This document shows, piece by piece, positions 1 through 7,455 of a stretch of 33,443 nt of DNA. The position numbers and the translations under genes were made by a program. The stretch covers positions 1-33,443 of the forward strand of contig NZ_CAJFCI010000070.1 in NCBI RefSeq assembly GCF_904061905.1, given 5' to 3'. Source of the DNA: Zestomonas carbonaria (GTDB lineage Bacteria; Pseudomonadota; Gammaproteobacteria; Pseudomonadales; Pseudomonadaceae). Within the stretch, counting starts at the first letter, position 1. Each line of letters opens with the position of its first letter. The notes beneath the pieces were generated by a model. The model ran no database searches and was not told the DNA's origin. It worked only from the letters and a program-made list of their open reading frames with translations.

Positions 1-225
1 GTCGTCGTTCAGCTCCTTGAGGGTGGCGACGATCTTGTCGTAGCACTCCCAGTTGCGCGCGGCGCGGCCGATGCCGCCGTAGACCACCAGCTCCTTCGGG
101 TTCTCGGCGACTTCCGGGTCGAGGTTGTTCATCAGCATGCGCAGCGGCGCTTCGGTCAGCCAGCTCTTGGCATTCAACTGGGTGCCGCGCGGGGCACGGA
201 TTTCGACGTCACGGAACTTGGTCAT
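1..225 (-). CDS. hutU: Urocanate hydratase (urocanase), N-terminal 75 codons, cut by the window edge
   Basis: This is the 5' end of a leftward gene whose remainder lies outside the window. Urocanase converts urocanate to 4-imidazolone-5-propionate, the second step of histidine degradation, in the cytoplasm with a tightly bound NAD+. The visible residues carry the family's N-terminal signature: a [13 protein letters not shown] start, then [17 protein letters not shown] and [14 protein letters not shown]. The ATG at 225 is preceded by AGGAGCC. Only 40 bp separate it from the upstream membrane-protein gene in the same direction, so the two are probably co-transcribed. Full-length urocanases are about 555-560 residues, so roughly one eighth is seen. 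The identification rests on highly conserved residues and is very safe. Confidence 0.96.
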   Translation of the reverse strand, partial: MTKFRDVEIRAPRGTQLNAKSWLTEAPLRMLMNNLDPEVAENPKELVVYGGIGRAARNWECYDKIVATLKELNDD

Positions 226-265
226 GACAGGCTCCTCGTAATGGATGGAAGACAAGGGGCGGCCG

Positions 266-1591
266 TCAGAGCCAACCCAGGAATTGCGCCAGGTGGGCCA
301 ACGGGATGCTGAACACCAGGCTGAGCAGGCTGCGTTGCAGCCACACCAGCAGCAGGTCGCGCAGGCGCAGGGGAATCCGCGTGGCGAGCATGCAGGGGAT
401 GGATGCGGAGAAGAACAGCACGCTGCTCACCGAGACGATGGCGGTGACGAAGCGCACCACCTGGTCGGCATCCTTGAGCAGCATCACCGGCAGGAACATT
501 TCCGCCAGCCCGGAAGCCAATGCGCTGGCCACCTGCATCGGCTGCTCCAGGCCGAACAGCCAGGTGACCGGGTAGAACAGCAGGCCGATGGCGTCGAACA
601 GCGGGGTGTACTTGGCCGCCAGCAGGCCCATCAGGCCGACGGCGAGGATGCTCGGCAGGATCGCGGAGGTCATGCGCAGGCCATCGACGAAGGTGCCCCA
701 CAGCGCCCGGCCCAGGGACGGGGCGCAGGCCGCCTGGGTCAGGCCCGCGCGCCAGGCGCTGCCGATACGGCTCTCACCCTGCTCCAGCTCGGGCTCGGGC
801 AACCGTTGCGAAGGCAGCGAGGCCAACGGATAGAGGCGCGCGGTGACCGAGGTCACCAGGAAGGTGACCAGCAAGGTGCTCCAGAAGTACAGGTTCCATT
901 GATCCATCAGGTCGAGGGTCCTGGCCACCACCACCAGGAAGGGCACCGAGACGGTGGAGAAACCGGTCGCGATGATCGCCGCGTCGCGCAGGCTGTAGTG
1001 GCCCTCGCGGTACATGCGGTCGGTGATCAGCAGGCCCACCGAATAGCTGCCGGCGAAGGAAGCCACCGCGTCGATCGCCGACTTGCCCGGAGTCCGCCAG
1101 AGCGGGCGCATCACCGGCTGCATCAGTACGCCGATCAGCTCCAGCAGGCCGAAGCCGATCAGGAACACCAGCGCCAGGGCGCCCAGCGGCACGATCACCG
1201 TCAGGCTGAGCACCAGTTTCTCGAACAGGAAGGGCAGCATGTCCGGCTGGTAGATAAAGGCCGGACCGACGCCGAACAGGTAGCTGATGCCAATCAGCAG
1301 GCCGAGCACCTTGAACACGCTGAACAGGAGGCGGGTCGAGTCCTGGCGCCAGGACCCGTTGCACCAGGGCGCGATGGCGCCGTAGAGCATGAACAGCAGC
1401 GCCGCGCCTATCACCAGCGGCCGGGCATGGGTCTGCAAAAGCGTGGCGGCATGATCCAGCAGCAGGGTCGAGCGTCCGGCCAGCTCCACGGGAACGAAAA
1501 ACAGCACTATTCCAATCAGGCTGAAACCCAGCAGGCGCGCCAAGGCGTGCCCTTTCACGACAGTACTGCCCATGGCAAGTTCTTCCGACAT
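266..1591 (-). CDS. YjiH-family (Gate/nucleoside-recognition domain) membrane protein of the hut operon
   Basis: A 441-residue inner-membrane protein with about ten hydrophobic segments, for example [20 protein letters not shown] near residue 20 and [20 protein letters not shown] near residue 130. The pattern [19 protein letters not shown] with small-residue-rich helices fits the YjiH/Gate (nucleoside-recognition) superfamily. The molecular function of that family is not established; its members resemble SpoIIM/FeoB-type gate domains and may move small polar solutes. Immediate linkage to hutU suggests a role in uptake or export of histidine, urocanate or a breakdown product, but this is inference from context only. 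The ATG at 1591 has GGAGAAA upstream. The next gene upstream in this direction is a 23-codon ORF. Confidence 0.82.
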   Translation of the reverse strand: MSEELAMGSTVVKGHALARLLGFSLIGIVLFFVPVELAGRSTLLLDHAATLLQTHARPLVIGAALLFMLYGAIAPWCNGSWRQDSTRLLFSVFKVLGLLIGISYLFGVGPAFIYQPDMLPFLFEKLVLSLTVIVPLGALALVFLIGFGLLELIGVLMQPVMRPLWRTPGKSAIDAVASFAGSYSVGLLITDRMYREGHYSLRDAAIIATGFSTVSVPFLVVVARTLDLMDQWNLYFWSTLLVTFLVTSVTARLYPLASLPSQRLPEPELEQGESRIGSAWRAGLTQAACAPSLGRALWGTFVDGLRMTSAILPSILAVGLMGLLAAKYTPLFDAIGLLFYPVTWLFGLEQPMQVASALASGLAEMFLPVMLLKDADQVVRFVTAIVSVSSVLFFSASIPCMLATRIPLRLRDLLLVWLQRSLLSLVFSIPLAHLAQFLGWL

Positions 1592-1642
1592 GGCATTTCT
1601 CCGCAGTAACGGGCTGGCGGGTACGCCTGGCCCCGGACCGAC

Positions 1643-1714
1643 CTAGATACGAGCACTCCTGGCGAGTAGCGGGGCTCTGCGTTGCGGGGTCGGATGGCGG
1701 GTAGCGGTGGTCAT
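1643..1714 (-). CDS. Possible 23-residue leader peptide ahead of the hut operon
   Basis: A short ORF with an unusually good ribosome-binding site: AAAGAGGAA, seven bases before the ATG at 1714. It ends with TAG 51 bp upstream of the YjiH-like start. The peptide is rich in arginine (five), alanine, threonine and proline with a single histidine, has no membrane segment and resembles no family I know. The strong Shine-Dalgarno sequence and position in the operon leader argue for translation, perhaps as a regulatory leader peptide. The single histidine does not support classical histidine attenuation. It could also be a chance ORF. Confidence 0.4.
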   Translation of the reverse strand: MTTATRHPTPQRRAPLLARSARI

Positions 1715-1846
1715 GGGTGTTTCCTCTTTACTTGTTCTTGTGTGGGAAGTGGCCGGCTGGGTCGGCCGGTCAGAAACAGCGGGGCGGGCCGTCGAAAGCG
1801 CAGGGTTCGCACCGGAACCCGTGCCTGGCAGGTCTTCCACCGCATA

Positions 1847-1856
1847 TGTATATACA
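1847..1856. promoter_or_regulatory. Probable HutC operator 1
   Basis: TGTATATACA, a perfect 10-bp palindrome in an AT-rich patch (ATATGTATATACAATAT) within otherwise GC-rich DNA. It fits the TGTA-N2-TACA pattern known for the GntR-family repressor HutC of pseudomonads, whose inducer is urocanate. It lies 133 bp upstream of the small leader ORF and 256 bp upstream of the YjiH-like start, so repression of the leftward hut transcript is the natural reading. Confidence 0.7.
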
Positions 1857-1995
1857 ATATGAGTCGACAGGATGGCCGTCAATCCTCCGTCCGTCGGCGC
1901 GCCGCAAAGCGCGACTCCGGTCTTAACCTGGCGCCCAGCCAGCGGGCACCGGGGCATTCGCCCGCGAGATCTGGGATTGGAGTCGACCAGCCAAT

Positions 1996-2005
1996 TGTAT
2001 ATACA
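1996..2005. promoter_or_regulatory. Probable HutC operator 2
   Basis: A second exact copy of TGTATATACA, 149 bp from the first. It sits 113 bp upstream of the rightward PP0621-like/pilS genes. The AT-rich surroundings (AATTGTATATACATAAGAATTATC) could hold a promoter on either strand, but I see no convincing -35/-10 pair. Two identical operators are compatible with DNA looping or with one operator per divergent promoter. Confidence 0.65.
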
Positions 2006-2117
2006 TAAGAATTATCTCAATAAAGAACAGCCCCTTTCCCCACGAATGCCCAAGACATAGCGGATCGCGAAGCGGTTCTTGGATACACTGCGACTCTCCT
2101 CCTACGAAGGGAAAACC

Positions 2118-2354
2118 ATGGGTCGCCTGCTCTTCTGGATCGCGCTGATCGCCCTTGCCATCTGGCTGTGGCGCCGCTTCAAACGCCCCGCCGCTCCCCG
2201 CCCCAGCGAGAAGTCGGAGCCGGGCGCCACGCCCATGGTGCGTTGCGCCCATTGCGGCGTGCACGTCCCGCAGGACCACGCCCTGCCGCACGACGGGAAC
2301 TGGTACTGCTCGAAGCTTCACCTGACCCAGGGACCGAAGCACGGTGACGGCTGA
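2118..2354 (+). CDS. PP0621-like small membrane-anchored zinc-ribbon protein
   Basis: A 78-residue protein with one N-terminal membrane segment (LLFWIALIALAIWLW, residues 4-18) followed by a basic stop-transfer stretch, a Pro/Ser linker and a C-terminal CAHCGVHVPQDHA...YCSKLH segment. The CxxC pair plus the later Cys and His look like a small metal-binding ribbon. This matches the short PP0621-type proteins found upstream of pilS in pseudomonads; their function is unknown. The ATG at 2118 follows GAAGGGAAAACC and was preferred over an ATG at 2079, which lacks a good site and would put polar residues before the anchor. The gene overlaps the GTG start of pilS by 11 bp, so the two are probably translationally coupled. 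Confidence 0.85.
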   Translation: MGRLLFWIALIALAIWLWRRFKRPAAPRPSEKSEPGATPMVRCAHCGVHVPQDHALPHDGNWYCSKLHLTQGPKHGDG

Positions 2355-3936
2355 ATCCCTTCCGCTCGGCAGCAACCAGAGCCAGCGCATCCTGCGGCTC
2401 TACAACCTGTACCGGCTGATCATCGGCCTGGCCCTGGTGCTGCTGATCTCCAGCGAACTGGACAACCAGTTGCTCGAGGTGACCAACGCCGACTGGTTCC
2501 GCTATGGAAGCTGGCTGTACCTGATCATCAACGTGCTGGTCGCCACCCTGATGCAGCGGCCGCACCACCTGGCCCAGGTGTTCGCCCTGGCGCTGATCGA
2601 CGTGCTGCTGCTGTCCAGCCTGTTCTATGCCGCCGGCGGCACGCCCAGCGGTATCGGCAACCTGCTGATCGTCGCCGTGGCCATCGCCAACATCCTGCTG
2701 CGCGGCCGCATCGGCCTGCTGATCGCCGCCCTGGCGGCCATCGCGCTGATCTACCTGACCTTCTACCTCAGCCTCAGCCGCCCGTCCGCCGCCTCCCATT
2801 ACCTGCAGGCCGGCGCCCTCGGCGCGCTGTGCTTCGCCGCGGCGCTGTTCGTCCAGGGCCTGTCGCGGCGCCTGCAAGTCAGCGAGACCCTCGCCGAACA
2901 GCGCGCCGCCGATGTCGCCAACCTGGAAGCGCTCAACGAGCAGATCCTGCAACGCATGCGCACCGGCATCCTGGTGCTCGACAGCCAGCGCCGCGTGCTG
3001 CTCGCCAACCAGGGAGCGCTGGGCCTGCTCGGCCAGGAACGGCTCGCCGGGCGGATCATCGATCCCTACTTCCCGGCACTGGTCGTGCGCCTGCAGCAAT
3101 GGCACGACAACCCGACCCTGCGCCCGGCCGAACTCAAGGCCCAGGAAGGCGGCCCCGCGCTGCAACCCAGCTTCGTGCTGCTGCAACGCGGCAAGCAGCA
3201 ACACACCCTGGTATTCCTCGACGACATCTCGCAGATCGCCCAGCAGGCCCAGCAACTCAAGCTCGCCGCCCTCGGCCGGTTGACCGCCGGCATCGCCCAC
3301 GAGATCCGCAACCCGCTCGGCGCCATCAGCCACGCGGCGCAACTGCTGCAAGAGTCGGAGCATCTGGACGGACCGGACCAGCGCCTGCTGCAGATCATCC
3401 AGGACCACTCGCGGCGGATGAACCTGGTGATCGAGAACGTCCTGCAACTGTCCCGCCGGCGCCAGTCCGAGCCGCAACTGCTCGACCTGAAATACTGGCT
3501 ACACCGTTTCGCCGGGGAATTCCGCAACAGCCTGCCGAGCACCCAGCAGCTCCATGTGGAAACCGGTGTCGGCAGCCTGCAGACACGCATGGATCCCAAC
3601 CAGCTCACACAGGTGCTGACCAACCTGGTGCAGAATGGCCTCCGCTACAGCGCCCAGCGCAACCCCCACGGCCAGGTCTGGCTGCGTCTGTTCCGCGACG
3701 CCAGCAGCGACCTGCCGGTACTGGAAGTGCTCGACGACGGCCCCGGTGTATCGGCGGAACAGGTTCCACGCCTTTTCGAGCCATTTCACACCACCGAGAA
3801 CAAAGGCACCGGCCTGGGCCTGTATATTTCCCGCGAGCTATGCGAAAGCAACCAGGCCCGCCTCGACTACAAACAGCGCGAAGGCGGCGGCAGTTGCTTC
3901 CGCATCACCTTCGCCCATCCCCGCAAGCTGAGCTGA
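2344..3936 (+). CDS. pilS: Sensor histidine kinase PilS
   Basis: A 530-residue polar inner-membrane kinase that controls pilin transcription through PilR. The N-terminal ~170 residues form about six transmembrane helices, the module thought to monitor PilA in the membrane. A PAS-like region follows (about 195-290), then a HisKA domain with phospho-acceptor His319 in LTAGIAHEIRNPLG, and a HATPase with N box NLVQNGLRYS, G1 box DDGPGV and G2 box GTGLGLYIS. His319 has the same number I recall for P. aeruginosa PilS. The start is GTG at 2344, inside the end of the upstream small gene; the first residues are polar before helix 1. pilR begins 4 bp after the stop. Confidence 0.97.
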   Translation: MTAESLPLGSNQSQRILRLYNLYRLIIGLALVLLISSELDNQLLEVTNADWFRYGSWLYLIINVLVATLMQRPHHLAQVFALALIDVLLLSSLFYAAGGTPSGIGNLLIVAVAIANILLRGRIGLLIAALAAIALIYLTFYLSLSRPSAASHYLQAGALGALCFAAALFVQGLSRRLQVSETLAEQRAADVANLEALNEQILQRMRTGILVLDSQRRVLLANQGALGLLGQERLAGRIIDPYFPALVVRLQQWHDNPTLRPAELKAQEGGPALQPSFVLLQRGKQQHTLVFLDDISQIAQQAQQLKLAALGRLTAGIAHEIRNPLGAISHAAQLLQESEHLDGPDQRLLQIIQDHSRRMNLVIENVLQLSRRRQSEPQLLDLKYWLHRFAGEFRNSLPSTQQLHVETGVGSLQTRMDPNQLTQVLTNLVQNGLRYSAQRNPHGQVWLRLFRDASSDLPVLEVLDDGPGVSAEQVPRLFEPFHTTENKGTGLGLYISRELCESNQARLDYKQREGGGSCFRITFAHPRKLS

Positions 3937-3940
3937 ACCC

Positions 3941-5281
3941 ATGGCCACCCGACAACGCGCCCTGATCGTCGACGACGAACCCGATATCCGCGAACTGCTG
4001 GAAATCACCCTTGGCCGCATGAAGCTGGACACCCGCAGCGCGCGCAACGTCAAGGAAGCCCGCGAGTGGCTGGCGCGCGAACCGTTCGACCTGTGCCTGA
4101 CCGACATGCGCCTGCCCGACGGCACCGGCCTGGACCTGGTGCAGCACATCCAGCAACGCCATCCGCAGGTGCCGGTGGCGATGATCACCGCCTACGGCAG
4201 CCTGGACACCGCGATCCACGCCCTCAAGGCCGGCGCCTTCGACTTCCTCACCAAGCCGGTCGACCTCGCCCGCCTGCGCGAGCTGGTCGCCACCGCCCTG
4301 CGCCTGCGTGCGCCCGAAGACCCCAGCCTGCCGGTGGACAGCCGCCTGCTCGGCGAGTCGCCGCCGATGCGTGAACTGCGCAAGCAGATCCACAAGCTGG
4401 CGCGCAGCCAGGCACCGGTTTACATCAGCGGCGAATCGGGCAGCGGCAAGGAACTGGTGGCGCGACTGATCCACGAACAGGGCCCGCGCAACGAACAGCC
4501 GTTCGTGCCGGTCAACTGCGGCGCGATCCCCTCCGAACTGATGGAAAGCGAATTCTTCGGCCACAAGAAAGGCAGCTTCACCGGCGCCATCGAGGACAAG
4601 CAGGGCCTGTTCCAGGCCGCCAACAGCGGCACCCTGTTCCTCGATGAAGTGGCCGACCTGCCGCTGGCCATGCAGGTCAAGCTGCTACGCGCCATCCAGG
4701 AAAAGGCCATCCGCACCGTCGGCGGCCAGCAGGAGCAAGTGGTCGACGTACGCGTGCTCTGCGCGACCCACAAGGACCTCGCCGCGGAAGTCGCCGCCGG
4801 GCGCTTCCGCCAGGACCTCTACTACCGCCTCAACGTCATCGAACTGCGCGTGCCGCCCCTGCGCGAACGCCGCGAGGACATCCCGGCCATCGCCGAGGTG
4901 GTGCTCAAGCGCCTGGCCGACAGCAGCGGCCTGCCTGCCGCCAGGCTCACCCCGGAAGCCCTGGACAAGCTCAAGAACTACCGCTTCCCCGGCAACGTGC
5001 GCGAACTGGAGAACATGCTCGAACGCGCCTACACCCTGTGCGAAGACGACCAGATCCAGGCCCGCGACCTGCGCCTGGCCGACGCCTGCGGCGCCGCGGA
5101 AACCGGCGAAGCCAGCCTGGCGCAGATCGACAACCTCGAAGACTACCTGGAAGACCTCGAACGCAAACTGATCATGCAGGCCCTCGAGGAAACCCGCTGG
5201 AACCGCACCGCCGCCGCCCAACGCCTGGGCCTGACCTTCCGCTCGATGCGCTATCGGTTGAAGAAGCTGGGGATCGATTGA
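3941..5281 (+). CDS. pilR: Sigma-54-dependent response regulator PilR
   Basis: A 446-residue NtrC-type activator, the partner of PilS, which drives transcription of the major pilin gene with RpoN. The receiver domain (1-~120) has the acidic pocket Asp11/Asp12, phosphorylation site Asp55 in DLCLTDMRLPDG, and Lys in FLTKPVD. The AAA+ domain has Walker A GESGSGKE (164-171), the sigma-54 contact loop written GSFTGA (211-216) rather than GAFTGA, Walker B TLFLDEVADL and the arginine finger FRQDLYYRLNV. A Fis-type helix-turn-helix closes the protein (RTAAAQRLGLTFRSMRYRLK). The length is complete. pilA itself is not in the window, as in P. aeruginosa, where it lies elsewhere. Confidence 0.97.
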   Translation: MATRQRALIVDDEPDIRELLEITLGRMKLDTRSARNVKEAREWLAREPFDLCLTDMRLPDGTGLDLVQHIQQRHPQVPVAMITAYGSLDTAIHALKAGAFDFLTKPVDLARLRELVATALRLRAPEDPSLPVDSRLLGESPPMRELRKQIHKLARSQAPVYISGESGSGKELVARLIHEQGPRNEQPFVPVNCGAIPSELMESEFFGHKKGSFTGAIEDKQGLFQAANSGTLFLDEVADLPLAMQVKLLRAIQEKAIRTVGGQQEQVVDVRVLCATHKDLAAEVAAGRFRQDLYYRLNVIELRVPPLRERREDIPAIAEVVLKRLADSSGLPAARLTPEALDKLKNYRFPGNVRELENMLERAYTLCEDDQIQARDLRLADACGAAETGEASLAQIDNLEDYLEDLERKLIMQALEETRWNRTAAAQRLGLTFRSMRYRLKKLGID

Positions 5282-5413
5282 GGGACGTTCGAGAAGAGCG
5301 CTGGAGGCTGGAAGGCTGGAAGGCTGGAAGGCTGGAAGGAAAAGCTTGATGCCGAATGACGTGGGGGGATCCAAAGGTCCGTAGCCCGGATGCAATCCGG
5401 GAGAACACCTCAA

Positions 5414-5516
5414 CCGTAGGGTGGAAAACCGCGAAGCGTTTTCCACGGGGGCAACCACCCAGGGAGTGCCCACCCACCAAAGCCGGTGGATGTAAAAAGC
5501 GACATCCACCCTACGG
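5414..5516. repeat. Inverted-repeat unit with CCGTAGGGTGG arms
   Basis: The arms 5414-5424 and 5506-5516 are perfect complements. Each arm continues into its own hairpin: GTGGAAAAC (5421-5429) with GTTTTCCAC (5438-5446), and GGTGGATGT (5485-5493) with ACATCCACC (5502-5510). A half-unit of the same kind occurs near 15717-15752. Confidence 0.75.
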
Positions 5517-5525
5517 CTGTTCATT

Positions 5526-5600
5526 GGGTCCCCGCATGCGCGAGGACGACGGTCGAGCGCTGAAGTTTCCTCCACGTCATCCCCGCGAACGCGGGGACCC
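5526..5600. repeat. Inverted-repeat unit with GGGTCCCCGC arms
   Basis: GGGTCCCCGC (5526-5535) pairs with GCGGGGACCC (5591-5600). The complementarity continues imperfectly through CGAGGACGACG on the left and CGTCATCCCCGCG on the right. The right arm itself contains a CCCCGCGAACGCGGGG hairpin. It matches the look of a widespread dispersed repeat in Pseudomonas-like genomes (from memory). Confidence 0.7.
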
Positions 5601-5660
5601 AAAGAAAGTCCCCCAACCCCGAGCCGCCTTCTCGTCCAGCCTCCAGCGCTTCTATCGGCT

Positions 5661-6764
5661 TTATAGGCTTCCCCGCCCCGCCGGCGCATAAGGCGCCGGA
5701 TCGATGATCGGCTCACGCCCAAGCAGCAGATCCGCCAGCAATCGGCACGACGCCGGCGCCAGCACCAGCCCATTGCGGTAATGCCCGCAGTTCAGCCACA
5801 ACCCATCGAACCCCGGCACCGGCCCGATATAGGGAATGCCTTCGGGCGAGCCCGGTCGCAGCCCGGCCCACTGCTTCACCACCTCCGCCTCGGCCAGCGC
5901 CGGCAACAGCTCGATCGCCGAAGCCCGGAGGCTGACCAACGCCTCTTCCGTCGGCGTCTTGTCGAAGCCGACATGCTCCAGGGTGCTGCCCACCAGGATA
6001 TGCCCGTCCCGGCGCGGAATCGCATAGCGCCCCTTGGCCAGCACCATGCTCGGCAGGAAATCCTCGGCACACTTGAAGAGGATCATCTGCCCCTTCACCG
6101 GCTCGACCGGCAGCTCGATTCCCAACCCCGCCAGCAACTCCCCGCTCCAGGCGCCAGCCGCCACCACCACCCGGTCGGCCCGCAACTCGCCATCCGCCGT
6201 ACGCACCCCGACCACCCGCTCGCCTTCGCGGAGGAAACCCTGCACCGCGCAATGCTCGCGCAAGGTCACGTTCGGCATGCGCAACAACGCCTCGCGTAAC
6301 GCTCGGGTCAGCCGTGGATTGCGCACATTGGCCACTTCTGCCATATACACGGCATGGGAAAACCCCGGTCCCAGCACCGGCACCGAACGATACGCCTCGT
6401 CGATCCCCACCACCGAAAGCGGCCGCCCCTCACGCCGCGCCCAGGCCAGCGCCTCAGCCTCGTCGTCCAGATCCAGCCAGTACAACCCGGTGACATGCAC
6501 CTCCGGATCAACCCCCGTCTCAGCCAGCAACTGCTCGCCCAACTGCGGATAGAAATCCTGCGACCAATGCGCCAACGCCGTGACCGCCGGGCTGTAGCGC
6601 CAGGGATAGAGCGGAGAAACGATACCGCCGCCGGCCCAGGAGGATTCCTGGCCGGTCAACTCTCGCTCCAGCAAACTGACAGCCACCCCAGCCCGGGCCA
6701 GATGAAGGGCACTCAGCAAACCAATTGCTCCAGCCCCGACGACGATCACAGATTTACTGTTCAT
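5661..6764 (-). CDS. thiO: Glycine oxidase / FAD-dependent D-amino-acid oxidase family (ThiO)
   Basis: A 367-residue FAD enzyme of the DAO family. The N-terminal dinucleotide fold is SVIVVGAGAIGLLSALHLARAG (residues 5-26), followed by an acidic residue at the end of strand 2 (LLERE). Further DAO features are SSWAGGGIVSPLYPW, ADRVVVAAGAWSGELL, PVKGQMI and the C-terminal WAGLRPGSPEGIPYIGP and NCGHYRNGLVLAPASC. ThiO oxidises glycine to iminoglycine for the thiazole half of thiamine. In P. aeruginosa the same gene sits between pilR and fimT. The start is uncertain: ATG at 6764 gives the usual short N-terminus, while ATG 6782 and GTG 6794 are in frame upstream; none has a strong ribosome-binding site. 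It is divergent from fimT. Confidence 0.88.
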   Translation of the reverse strand: MNSKSVIVVGAGAIGLLSALHLARAGVAVSLLERELTGQESSWAGGGIVSPLYPWRYSPAVTALAHWSQDFYPQLGEQLLAETGVDPEVHVTGLYWLDLDDEAEALAWARREGRPLSVVGIDEAYRSVPVLGPGFSHAVYMAEVANVRNPRLTRALREALLRMPNVTLREHCAVQGFLREGERVVGVRTADGELRADRVVVAAGAWSGELLAGLGIELPVEPVKGQMILFKCAEDFLPSMVLAKGRYAIPRRDGHILVGSTLEHVGFDKTPTEEALVSLRASAIELLPALAEAEVVKQWAGLRPGSPEGIPYIGPVPGFDGLWLNCGHYRNGLVLAPASCRLLADLLLGREPIIDPAPYAPAGRGSL

Positions 6765-6841
6765 TTTTGGCGTTGAATCCATCCTGATAGACACGGAAAT
6801 ACGCAGTCCCTCACCTCACTTCTGGCAAGGAAGCTGGAAAC

Positions 6842-7357
6842 ATGAAAACGATGCACGGCCATAGCCTGGTCGAGCTGATGTTCTGCCTGTTGATCGGCGG
6901 CATCCTGCTCAGCCTGGCACTCCCCTCTTTCACTTCGATGCTGAACAGCAACACACAAACCCAATTGGTCAACCAGTTGCTGGGCCAGTTGCATTATGCC
7001 CGCAGCACTGCGGTGCAGGGAAAAGCGAGCGTCGCGCTTTGCTCCGGACACATGCAATGCAGCGGGTCCCCGAAATGGGAACGACATCTGCTGGCCTTCA
7101 TCGACCGGAACCGCAACGGCCAGATCGACGCCGGAGAAGAGTTGCTTCGCCAGCAGGACATTCCTCCCGCCTACTCATGGCATTGGTCGAACTTTCGTCG
7201 CCGCCCCCATCTCTTGTATCAACGCGATGGCACTACCCGAGCACTCAACGGCACCTTCACCCTGTGTCGCGAAGGGCAGCCACTCCAGCAAGTTGTGATC
7301 AGTGTCTCGGGGCGGGCGCGAACCCAGTCACCCGCAGCCGGCGCAAGCTGCGGTTGA
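6842..7357 (+). CDS. fimT: GspH/FimT-type minor pseudopilin
   Basis: A 171-residue type IV pilin-like protein. The prepilin peptidase site is G6|H7-S-L-V-E11, with the essential +5 Glu and a hydrophobic helix to about residue 29; a mature N-terminal His instead of Phe/Met is unusual. The globular part has the GspH-family acidic loop IDRNRNGQIDAGEELL. Near the C-terminus is SGRAR (GRxR at 157-160), the motif linked to DNA binding in FimT proteins needed for natural transformation in other gammaproteobacteria. A basic stretch, NFRRRPHLLYQRDGTTR, lies before it. Four cysteines could form two disulfides. The ATG at 6842 follows AAGGAAGCTGGAAAC. It is the first gene of the minor-pilin cluster; in P. 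aeruginosa fimT is dispensable for twitching. Confidence 0.85.
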   Translation: MKTMHGHSLVELMFCLLIGGILLSLALPSFTSMLNSNTQTQLVNQLLGQLHYARSTAVQGKASVALCSGHMQCSGSPKWERHLLAFIDRNRNGQIDAGEELLRQQDIPPAYSWHWSNFRRRPHLLYQRDGTTRALNGTFTLCREGQPLQQVVISVSGRARTQSPAAGASCG

Positions 7358-7455
7358 ACTGCAGCTCGTCGGCTATCCGGCTCGCCTGTCCCATCCCAGC
7401 GGAAGCCTGCACGGCCACCCGTTACAGTCGTCATGGGCCCAACTGGATATCTACC

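Larger units (their letters stand above)
1715..2117. other. Divergent hut / pilSR intergenic control region
   Basis: About 400 bp without a credible gene. Its recognisable content is the two TGTATATACA palindromes. The short open frames crossing it on both strands have no ribosome-binding sites and no recognisable similarity. Promoters for the leftward hut transcript and the rightward small gene plus pilSR must lie here, but I could not place them with confidence. Confidence 0.6.
5298..5649. repeat. Composite palindromic intergenic element between pilR and thiO
   Basis: A 352-bp gene-free region between two convergent genes, bounded by a perfect 15-bp inverted repeat: GCGCTGGAGGCTGGA at 5298-5312 and its complement at 5635-5649. 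Inside are four perfect GGCTGGAA units (5306-5337), a CCCGGAT/ATCCGGG hairpin (5385-5401), a nested inverted unit with CCGTAGGGTGG arms (5414-5424 and 5506-5516), and a GGGTCCCCGC/GCGGGGACCC unit (5526-5535 and 5591-5600). No protein-coding content is visible. It probably ends transcription from both sides and looks like accumulated dispersed pseudomonad repeats. Confidence 0.75.

Noticed and set aside
1682..2060. Several overlapping 60-108 codon frames in the hut/pilS gap
   Set aside because: None has a ribosome-binding site or recognisable similarity, and they cross the operators and probable promoters.
5306..5337. Possible CRISPR-like repeats (GGCTGGAA units)
   Set aside because: The units are contiguous with no spacers, and no cas genes are present.
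7358..7455. Possible AlgR binding site upstream of fimU
   Set aside because: CCGTTACAG and a separate TCGTC are present, but the consensus as I remember it (CCGTTCGTC) is not contiguous, so the site cannot be supported.
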